Below are positions 1 through 6,184 of a stretch of 11,892 nucleotides of DNA, piece after piece. A program made the translations under genes and the position numbers. Source of the DNA: Planctomycetota bacterium (GTDB lineage Bacteria > Planctomycetota > Planctomycetia > Pirellulales > UBA7805). The notes under the pieces are model-generated. The model was not told the DNA's origin. It ran no database searches and saw only the letters and a program-made list of their open reading frames with translations. The DNA is taken from the NCBI GenBank assembly GCA_030605285.1, contig JAUWIQ010000017.1:1-11892 (forward strand). The letters run 5' to 3'. Positions within the stretch are counted from its first letter, which is position 1. Every line of letters begins with the position of its first letter.

Positions 1-717
1 ATTTTGATCATCTCGACGCCGCAGCATCTCGGCAGCTTTGAGGACTTATTGGGGGATGGCCGTGATTGGGGGGTCGCACTGCAATATGCCGCCCAGCCAA
101 GTCCGGATGGCCTGCCCGAGGCGTACGGGATCGGTCGCAGTTTCGTTGCGAAGAACAATGTGGCCATGATCCTGGGTGACAATGTTTTTTACGGGGAGGG
201 ATTTCAGCAGTGCTTGGGGGTAGCGGCAGCACGCAAGACGGGTGGAACCATCTTCGTCAAAGCTGTCCAGGATGCGGAGCGCTACGGTGTGCTGGAACTG
301 GACTCCGAGGGTCGCCCCCTCTCGCTCGAAGAAAAACCGTCCGAACCAAAATCAAACCTCGCCGTGACAGGAATCTATTTTTTCGACAATCGGGTGCTGG
401 AGATCGCGGCGGATCTAAAACCTTCTGCCCGGGGTGAAACGGAGATTGTAGACGTGATTCGTCGCTATCGGGACCTTGGTGAACTTCATGTCGAGCAGCT
501 TGATGCAGATTGTGCGTGGCTCGATACGGGAACCCCCGAGTCGCTCTCGCAGGCTGCCCATTGCATCGAAGTGGCCGAACGGGAGCAAGGGATCAAGATT
601 GGCTGCCCAGAGCAAGCAGCCTTCACGATGGGCCGGATCACTGCAAAACAGCTTGAGAAATTGGCGGATCCCCTAGAAAAGGGGTACGGAGATTATCTTC
701 GTTCCTTGCTAAAATAA
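1..717 (+). CDS. rfbA: Glucose-1-phosphate thymidylyltransferase, 5'-truncated by window edge
   Basis: Transfers dTMP from dTTP to glucose-1-phosphate to make dTDP-glucose, the first step to dTDP-L-rhamnose for surface polysaccharide; cytoplasmic. The reading frame is open from base 1, so the start lies outside. About 238 residues are visible, and the family is usually about 290, so roughly 55 N-terminal residues are missing, including the dTTP-binding glycine-rich loop and its arginine. Visible RmlA signatures, in order, are ISTP near the start, PSPDGL, LGDN-FYG, ERYGV, the SLEEKP-EPKSN block, VTG-YF, LKPSARGE-EI and AWLDTGT. The order and spacing match RmlA along the whole fragment, and the C-terminus is complete. 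No other rhamnose genes (rfbB, rfbC, rfbD) follow; any partners must be upstream. No convincing terminator hairpin follows the stop. The only real alternative is another hexose-1-phosphate nucleotidyltransferase, but the motif set is specific enough that I favour RmlA strongly. Confidence 0.95.
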   Translation: MLIISTPQHLGSFEDLLGDGRDWGVALQYAAQPSPDGLPEAYGIGRSFVAKNNVAMILGDNVFYGEGFQQCLGVAAARKTGGTIFVKAVQDAERYGVLELDSEGRPLSLEEKPSEPKSNLAVTGIYFFDNRVLEIAADLKPSARGETEIVDVIRRYRDLGELHVEQLDADCAWLDTGTPESLSQAAHCIEVAEREQGIKIGCPEQAAFTMGRITAKQLEKLADPLEKGYGDYLRSLLK

Positions 718-794
718 ATCGAAGTGGGATAAAACCTTCAAGCTCCAATAGACCGTTTTTCTTTGCGCGCTGAGGAGTTCGAGCAGGGCGGCGG

Positions 795-824
795 TTGACA
801 GTCTTGAGGCGACTCGTAGAGAAT
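795..824 (+). promoter_or_regulatory. Sigma-70-like promoter for the lipoprotein gene
   Basis: A perfect TTGACA at 795-800 is followed by an 18-base spacer and GAGAAT at 819-824 (4 of 6 matches to TATAAT). Transcription would begin near 831, leaving a leader of about 46 bases before the ATG at 877. The alternative upstream ATG at 823 overlaps the -10 element and would be outside the transcript. This is a pattern match only. Confidence 0.45.
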
Positions 825-876
825 GGTGCCGCGTTTGCGGACCCGATCTATTTTGTGTTCTATTCTAAAATCGCCC

Positions 877-1737
877 ATGTATCAGATTTTAAAGTTCACG
901 TTACTGCTTGGGGCCCTCGCTGTTTTCTTCGGCGGATGCGGCTCGACAGCCTACCAAGAGAAATTTTCTGGATCACTGAAGTCGTTGAGGAACGAGCAAC
1001 CATTCCACCAACTTCTCAAGACACCGACGAGGATTCCGATCCCAGGTACCGAGGAGGTCCTTTCTCTCCGGCTGCCGACTCTCTTTGACGCCAGAGCGGG
1101 GAACACCTATGCACTGGATGCCAGGACTCGGGCCCCTGAGGATTCGGAAATCGAATTGCGAAAGACTCGCTGGCTCCCGGAATTTCTGGGGGCGTCATTT
1201 CTGGAAGCATCAAAAAAATTCGATCTAGAGCCTTACCACCTACGGACCTACGAAGTGCGGGTTGCCGCGACAAATTTGCAGAAACAACCGCACCAGGGAC
1301 CCCTCCACTGTGTGATTTTCGCAGTTCCCAACGATAGTCTCGAATTGGAAGACTTAAAAGCCAATCTGGCGGAAGCGATGGAAAAACAATTTCCTGAAAG
1401 ACCCGCTCCCCCCAGTGCTTCGCAAGGGATGAAATTCGGTTCCAGCGGCTGGGAGAGACTGAGCGTTCGTACCCCCGAGGGCACCGACCGGGAGATTGAG
1501 AGAATCAAGGCAGAGGGGAATTATAAATATTTAGCAGAGTGCCTCGTCTATCTGATTCCTGTCTCACCATTTGATGTGGTCATCGTCTGGCTGACAACCT
1601 TCGACCTTGCTCAGCAGTTACAGCTCGATGTCGATGGAGAAAAGGCCTCTCCAAAAGATTATCCTCTTGCGCGGGCTCTCGCCGGTACCGTGCAGATTGG
1701 GACGACTCAAGAGCAGCCTCTACCGCCTGCAGACTGA
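877..1737 (+). CDS. Predicted lipoprotein of unknown function
   Basis: A 286-residue protein whose family I do not recognise. The N-terminus is a lipoprotein signal peptide: a lysine at residue 6, a hydrophobic stretch at about 7-18, then Gly-Gly-Cys with Cys21 as the likely lipidated residue. The -3 position is Phe, so the lipobox is not ideal. The mature part is soluble-looking, with mixed charge, a proline-rich patch near residue 180 and a proline-rich C-terminal tail; no catalytic motif stands out. The reading frame stays open to an ATG at 823, but the 877 start puts the signal peptide at the true N-terminus and agrees with the promoter at 795-824. No clear Shine-Dalgarno precedes it. It stands alone, facing asnS tail to tail across 41 bases. 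It is probably anchored in a membrane and exposed to the periplasm, where its role is unknown. Confidence 0.75.
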   Translation: MYQILKFTLLLGALAVFFGGCGSTAYQEKFSGSLKSLRNEQPFHQLLKTPTRIPIPGTEEVLSLRLPTLFDARAGNTYALDARTRAPEDSEIELRKTRWLPEFLGASFLEASKKFDLEPYHLRTYEVRVAATNLQKQPHQGPLHCVIFAVPNDSLELEDLKANLAEAMEKQFPERPAPPSASQGMKFGSSGWERLSVRTPEGTDREIERIKAEGNYKYLAECLVYLIPVSPFDVVIVWLTTFDLAQQLQLDVDGEKASPKDYPLARALAGTVQIGTTQEQPLPPAD

Positions 1738-1778
1738 TTGCGATTTAGAAATGCGTGTCGGCGCATTCCGAATCGGCT

Positions 1779-3170
1779 TCAGAACTCGGCACTGCCGGGT
1801 GTCCGGGGAAAAGGGATCACGTCCCGGATGTTTGCCATCCCAGTCGTAAACTGCACGACCCGCTCTAGGCCCAGGCCGAAACCCGCATGTGGCACGGTGC
1901 CAAAGCGGCGAAGCTCGAGATACCCCCAGTATTCCTCCGGGTCGAGATCTTGCTGTCGCATCCGCGATTCTAGCACCTCGAGCCGCTCCTCGCGCTGCGA
2001 ACCGCCGATGATCTCCCCCACCTTGGGCACCAGCACGTCCATCGCAGCCACGGTCTTTTCATCGTCACTGAGCCGCATATAAAATGGTTTGATCGAGCTG
2101 GGATAGTCGGTCACGATCACCGGTCGCCCGATCGCCTCCTCGGTCAAATACCGCTCATGCTCCGACTGCAAATCTTCTCCCCATACTGGTTCAAATTCAA
2201 ACTTTTGAGCTGATTTTTTTAAGAGTTCGATTGCCCCGGTATACGTGATTCGCTCGAAACTGCTCGCAACGATCGACTCCAGTGTCGCAATCACCGTCTC
2301 ATCAATGCGCTCGTTGAAAAACTGCATGTCCTCAGAGCAGTCCCTGAGAACATCGCTAAAGATCCGCTTGATCAGGCCTTCGGCCAGGTCCATGTTCTCG
2401 GGCAACTCCGCAAAGGCGACCTCCGGTTCAATCATCCAAAACTCGGCCAAGTGCCGCGAAGTATTAGAATTTTCTGCGCGGAATGTGGGTCCAAACGTAT
2501 AAACCTTCCCCAGGGCCGTTGCGTAGATTTCCCCTTCAAGCTGACCACTCACGGTGAGAAACGCCGGTCGATCGAAAAAATCGAGTGCATAATCAATCTG
2601 GGTCTCTTTGGCAGCGATTTTCTCCAGATCGAGCGTCGTGACGCGGAACATCTCGCCCGCCCCTTCACAGTCGCTGGCCGTAATGATCGGCGTGTTCACA
2701 TAGAGAAACCCCTGCTCCTGAAAAAATTCGTGGATCGAGCGGGAGATCGCGTTGCGAACCCGGGCGACTGCCCCAAAGGCATTGGTCCGAGGACGCAGAT
2801 GGGCCCACTCGCGGAGTTTCTCGAACGAGTGTCGCTTTTTTTGCAGGGGATACTGTTCTGGATCGGCCCAACCGTGGACAGTCACTGCCGCCGCGTGCAG
2901 TTCGGTCGCCTGTCCTTTGCCACCCGACGGCTTGACCTGTCCCGAAACGGTAATGCTACAGCCCGCGGTGAGTTTTTTGATTTCCGTTTCGTAATTTACC
3001 AAGTCCCCGTCGCAGATGATTTGGATGTTGGCCAGACAACTTCCATCGTTGAGTTCCAGAAAGCTAAATCCCGCCTTCGAATCTCTGCGCGTACGGACCC
3101 AGCCCTGCACGATCGCCTGTCGACCAATCGCAGCCTCCTCACGGGCAACGGCAACAGAGAGCGTATCCAT
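1779..3170 (-). CDS. asnS: Asparaginyl-tRNA synthetase
   Basis: Charges tRNA-Asn with asparagine using ATP, in the cytoplasm. It has 463 residues, the normal length for bacterial AsnRS (about 465). Domains in order: an N-terminal OB-fold that binds the anticodon (about 15-105, with [10 protein letters not shown] and FLELNDGS), then a class II catalytic core. Motif 1 ends near Pro161, followed by the [10 protein letters not shown] segment typical of AsnRS. Motif 2 is FGPTFRAEN with Arg231 and the following loop (226-250). Motif 3 is GFGLGLER (430-437). The C-terminus ends in the usual FPRTPG-AEF. The SDCEGAGE segment and the ending separate it from AspRS. It starts at an ATG 30 bases after the Nramp-like stop codon, with only a weak AAGG as ribosome site, so it is probably transcribed from the trxB promoter or a hidden internal one. 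Its presence suggests direct Asn-tRNA formation rather than only the transamidation route. Confidence 0.97.
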   Translation of the reverse strand: MDTLSVAVAREEAAIGRQAIVQGWVRTRRDSKAGFSFLELNDGSCLANIQIICDGDLVNYETEIKKLTAGCSITVSGQVKPSGGKGQATELHAAAVTVHGWADPEQYPLQKKRHSFEKLREWAHLRPRTNAFGAVARVRNAISRSIHEFFQEQGFLYVNTPIITASDCEGAGEMFRVTTLDLEKIAAKETQIDYALDFFDRPAFLTVSGQLEGEIYATALGKVYTFGPTFRAENSNTSRHLAEFWMIEPEVAFAELPENMDLAEGLIKRIFSDVLRDCSEDMQFFNERIDETVIATLESIVASSFERITYTGAIELLKKSAQKFEFEPVWGEDLQSEHERYLTEEAIGRPVIVTDYPSSIKPFYMRLSDDEKTVAAMDVLVPKVGEIIGGSQREERLEVLESRMRQQDLDPEEYWGYLELRRFGTVPHAGFGLGLERVVQFTTGMANIRDVIPFPRTPGSAEF

Positions 3171-3200
3171 ACGAGCTGACCTTGTTCCTCGTTTGTCTGC

Positions 3201-4904
3201 CTAAGCGGTCTTCTCTCGCGCCTTGTATAGAAACCCAAGAACCACAAGCACGAGATAGGTGATACTGACACCAATCACTAACGGCCCGGCCACCGGATGG
3301 CGCGCCTTATCCCAGATGGCGGTCGCGGCGGCAGCGAGCGCACCGAGGACGGAAATAACCATCAGTAGGTTCCAAATCCCCATCCGCAACCCGGTCGGTT
3401 TGTCAGCACCCAATATTTTGCGACTGTTCATCATCATCAAGAACGTAAAATAAGCGATCGGCAACAGCATCATGCCGAAGCTGGAAGTTAAAATCGCCAG
3501 CCAGAGTTTGGCCGGGCCGTCCCAGAGCAGAGGCCAACTTGCGCCTGCCAGACCCGCGACGACGCAACCGACCAAATGGGCCTTGCCGCCCTGGGGTGCG
3601 CCCACCAACTCACAAAAGGCATAACCATTGATCAGCATCAGAATCACAATTGTCGAAAAGCCCATCGCCAACACACCGAGACCGAAGATTAAATTAGCCA
3701 TCTTCGGTCCCAAAAGTGGAGCGAGTGCCTGGGAAAGTTCAAACGCATTGCGGCGTACGAGCGACGCTGCCAATCGCTTTTCGCTCTCCGGAAGAGCGGC
3801 AATCGCGCCGAGCTGCTCACTCTCACCGAGTGCAGCAAACTGTTCGACTCCCTGTTGGTCCTCAAGACGCTTGATCAATACCTTGCTGGCGCCCTGGTAG
3901 AGGGGACTTTGCTGCATTTGGGCCGGGTCGCTGCTCACCAGTGCCGAGTCGACCTTGGCATGAAAAGTGGCGGCCGAGGCAATCACCACACAACTGGTCA
4001 CCAGGATGTAGGGGATGGCCATGCCGGTCGCCAGATCAAAACGTGCCAAGCCTCGGAACGGTTTGTTCCAGCCGCGGTTGAGCATCGAGTAGGGGAGCAG
4101 AAACGTCATATTGATGCCCACGGCCGTCGCGGCCGCACCGATCATCACCGCCCGCTGTTCTTTCACCAGTCGTTCGGACCAAAATCTCTGCACCTTTTCT
4201 GGAAGTCCTTGGACCAGTGCGGCCACTTCGCCGGTTGGCTGATTCCACTGGCGAAGATCGGGTACAAAACCGGAAAATATTTGTGTCCAGTCGAGCAGTC
4301 CATCGAGACTCAGATAGATCACGACCCCAACAAAACAAAGCACGATCATCCCCACCAGCGCTTTAAGCAGAACGTCAAAAACTTTGGCGGCGCGACCCCG
4401 CCGACCGTTGAGCAGAACCACCACCAAGGCCGCAACAAAGAGAATGGCGGAAAGGATAATTTTTGTATTGGTTGTATCCGAGAGGGTCGCGGGAAAAAGA
4501 TTTTTTTGCAGGGCCGCATAAGAGACACTGAACTGAGGCATGCACCAGATCATGTTGGCCATGCAGGTGGCGATCAGCCATCCCCAGCCAAGGACCGGGT
4601 TGATATGGGTATTGATGGCCCGGAAGGGCCGCTCTCCGGACGAGAGCGTCACGTAGCTGATCGCCGAGAGCATAATCACCCCCATCAGGATCGCCACTAG
4701 TTGCAGCCAGAGCAGACTGGTTCCTCCAAGGACACCTAGAAAGAGGGCTCCTGCCAAAGACCCGCTTCCCAGCGTGATCGCGCTCTGCAACCAACCGGGA
4801 CCGGAAAGACGGGTGTAGGTACCTAGCGCGGCGAAGGTGCCTTTACTTTGTGCCTCAAGGAGTGTCTGCCGATCACGCTCTACACGACTCTCCACCTGAC
4901 TCAT
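3201..4904 (-). CDS. Nramp-like membrane transporter lacking the canonical metal-binding motifs
   Basis: A 567-residue inner-membrane protein with about eleven or twelve hydrophobic segments, related to the Nramp/MntH divalent metal transporter family. The start of the fold is recognisable from GPGWLQSAITLGSGS (35-49), which lines up with the GPGFL...DPGN stretch of membrane segment 1. The DPGN metal site, however, reads as LGSG. Segment 6 (about 252-273) reads GINMTFLLPY where the family normally has a Met-Pro-His metal site. A hydrophilic segment of about 75 residues (313-388), rich in Glu, Gln and Ala, sits between segments 7 and 8, and the protein is longer than MntH (about 410-450). Whether it carries Mn2+, Mg2+ or something else cannot be read from the sequence. 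An ATG with AGGAGGG at 4911-4917, 6 bases ahead, fixes the start. It follows trxB by about 35 bases and precedes asnS by 30, probably in one operon. Confidence 0.75.
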   Translation of the reverse strand: MSQVESRVERDRQTLLEAQSKGTFAALGTYTRLSGPGWLQSAITLGSGSLAGALFLGVLGGTSLLWLQLVAILMGVIMLSAISYVTLSSGERPFRAINTHINPVLGWGWLIATCMANMIWCMPQFSVSYAALQKNLFPATLSDTTNTKIILSAILFVAALVVVLLNGRRGRAAKVFDVLLKALVGMIVLCFVGVVIYLSLDGLLDWTQIFSGFVPDLRQWNQPTGEVAALVQGLPEKVQRFWSERLVKEQRAVMIGAAATAVGINMTFLLPYSMLNRGWNKPFRGLARFDLATGMAIPYILVTSCVVIASAATFHAKVDSALVSSDPAQMQQSPLYQGASKVLIKRLEDQQGVEQFAALGESEQLGAIAALPESEKRLAASLVRRNAFELSQALAPLLGPKMANLIFGLGVLAMGFSTIVILMLINGYAFCELVGAPQGGKAHLVGCVVAGLAGASWPLLWDGPAKLWLAILTSSFGMMLLPIAYFTFLMMMNSRKILGADKPTGLRMGIWNLLMVISVLGALAAAATAIWDKARHPVAGPLVIGVSITYLVLVVLGFLYKAREKTA

Positions 4905-4939
4905 CGCTCACCCTCCTAGTTCGTTCTCGTGCTGCTGCG

Positions 4940-5998
4940 TTACGCTTCGTGCGCCGCCAGATAGCGCTCGGCATCGAGTGCCGCCATGCAGCCGGTACCG
5001 GCTGAGGTGATTGCCTGTCGGTAATAATCGTCCGCCACGTCACCCGCCGCAAAAACCCCCTCGGCCGTGGTGAGGGTGCGAAACGGTTCGGTCCAACGGA
5101 GATAGCCTTTTTCATTCATCTCAAGTTTGTCCTCCAGAAAGGTGGTATTGGGTGTGTGCCCGATCGCGACAAACATGCCCCCTACCGCCAACTCACGGAC
5201 CGAATCGTCCACGGTACTCTTCAGCTTGATTCCGGTCACCAGGTTTCCATCTCCCAAAACCTCCTCGACGGTACTATTCCAGACCATCTCGATGTTGGGA
5301 TGCTCCAAGGCACGCTGCTGCATGATTTTTGAGGCCCGCAATTGGTCGCGACGATGGACCAGATAAATCGTGGCCGCCCCTTTGAGATTCGCCAGATAAG
5401 TGGCTTCCTCGACTGCGGAGTCACCCCCCCCGATCACCGCCAGCGGTTTGCTGCGGTAGATCGGTAGTGCCCCATCGCAAACGGCACACGCGCTGACACC
5501 CTTGTTTTTATACGCTTCTTCCGAATCGAGCCCTAGGTAGTTGGCTCGTGCACCGGTGGCGATGATCACGGCCTGGCTCGCGATCGGCTCACCATTTGCG
5601 GGAATGACTTTAAGTGGCGAACCCGTGAAATCGACATCCACAATATCCTCACTCACCACACGAGTCTCGAAGTTGAGCGCCTGTTGCTTCATCAGTTCCA
5701 TCAACTCCACACCCTGAACGGCATAGTGCGGCTTGCCATCCCGCTGTTCCTCCGGCATGGGAGGCAAGTTCCAGTGACGATCCTTAGCGACGGACGATTC
5801 GACAAATTCGCGGACATTCCCAAAGGGAAAGCCGGGATAATTTTCTACCTCGGTGGTAAATGCGAGTTGACCGAGCGGAATCATTTCCGCTTGAGGCGTT
5901 CCTTCAAACAGGAGGGGATTGAGATTCGCCCTTGCCGCGTAGATGGCGGCGGCCCAGCCGGCCGGGCCGCTACCGATGATGACTACTTTTTCAGTCAA
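4940..5998 (-). CDS. trxB: Thioredoxin reductase (NADPH), TTG start, with an internal insertion
   Basis: A flavoprotein that passes electrons from NADPH through FAD and a redox-active disulfide to thioredoxin; cytoplasmic. With the chosen start it has 352 residues, longer than the usual 310-320. Order of motifs: the FAD-binding GSGPAG at 9-14; the ENYPGFP block near 52-58; the ATGA motif near 147-150; the catalytic pair C171-A-V-C174-D-G; the NADPH-binding GGGDSA (190-195) and HRRD; and the C-terminal FAD motif GVFAAGD with YRQAITSAGTGC-AA. The catalytic cysteines sit about 35 residues later than in E. coli because of an insertion at about 61-93, between GFPFG and GVELMELM. I start it at TTG 5998, since GGGAGG lies 8 bases ahead and the protein then begins TEKVVIIGSG like its relatives. 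The frame also stays open to a GTG at 6046. It is probably the first gene of an operon with the Nramp-like gene and asnS. Confidence 0.95.
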   Translation of the reverse strand: MTEKVVIIGSGPAGWAAAIYAARANLNPLLFEGTPQAEMIPLGQLAFTTEVENYPGFPFGNVREFVESSVAKDRHWNLPPMPEEQRDGKPHYAVQGVELMELMKQQALNFETRVVSEDIVDVDFTGSPLKVIPANGEPIASQAVIIATGARANYLGLDSEEAYKNKGVSACAVCDGALPIYRSKPLAVIGGGDSAVEEATYLANLKGAATIYLVHRRDQLRASKIMQQRALEHPNIEMVWNSTVEEVLGDGNLVTGIKLKSTVDDSVRELAVGGMFVAIGHTPNTTFLEDKLEMNEKGYLRWTEPFRTLTTAEGVFAAGDVADDYYRQAITSAGTGCMAALDAERYLAAHEA

Positions 5999-6006
5999 AT
6001 CGTCTT

Positions 6007-6012
6007 CCTCCC
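6007..6012 (-). promoter_or_regulatory. Shine-Dalgarno site deciding the trxB start
   Basis: On the minus strand this reads GGGAGG, ending 8 bases before the TTG at 5998. No comparable site precedes the upstream in-frame GTG at 6046, so it favours the TTG start, which also matches where the family's conserved sequence begins. Confidence 0.7.
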
Positions 6013-6073
6013 AGTCGCAAGAGGAACAACACCCTAGCGTCAACACGTAGTCGCCGCGGTATCTGAAGCGGTC

Positions 6074-6101
6074 ATTATAGGGACTGATAGATTGTCGTCC
6101 A
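6074..6101 (-). promoter_or_regulatory. trxB: Sigma-70-like promoter for trxB
   Basis: On the minus strand, TGGACG (6101-6096, 4 of 6 matches to TTGACA) is followed by 16 bases and a perfect TATAAT (6079-6074). Transcription would begin near 6067, giving a leader of about 70 bases before the TTG start. It would drive trxB and probably the two genes after it. It lies back to back with the candidate cstA promoter. Confidence 0.5.
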
Positions 6102-6123
6102 CTGTCGAATGCAGGTTGTGAGC

Positions 6124-6152
6124 TTGCCGGTTATTCTCAGGTCGGCTATCGT
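6124..6152 (+). promoter_or_regulatory. cstA: Candidate promoter for cstA
   Basis: TTGCCG (6124-6129), a 17-base spacer and TATCGT (6147-6152) give 4 of 6 matches in each element at ideal spacing. The -10 element ends 32 bases before the ATG at 6185. This is weaker than the trxB promoter it faces away from. I see no clear CRP-type operator in the 186-base divergent gap. Confidence 0.3.
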
Positions 6153-6184
6153 AAAACGGCTCTCGCAACAGGCGGATTTTGCGT

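Noticed and set aside
795..1088. 97-codon plus-strand frame overlapping the lipoprotein gene start
   Set aside because: It begins at a TTG within the predicted -35 element and runs out of frame into the lipoprotein gene. No protein features.
1738..1778. Terminator between the convergent lipoprotein and asnS genes
   Set aside because: Only 4-base-pair stems such as TGCG/CGCA can be drawn and no T-run follows on either strand.
2451..3179. Long open frame on the plus strand (242 codons) opposite asnS
   Set aside because: It lies entirely antisense to a highly conserved synthetase, its translation is rich in Arg and Cys with no domain pattern, and no ribosome site precedes it. It is a by-product of asnS codon bias.
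3855..4700. 281-codon plus-strand frame with many histidines, opposite the Nramp-like gene
   Set aside because: The His-rich character is the complement of Val/Met/Trp-containing membrane segments in the real gene. There is no start signal and no recognisable fold.
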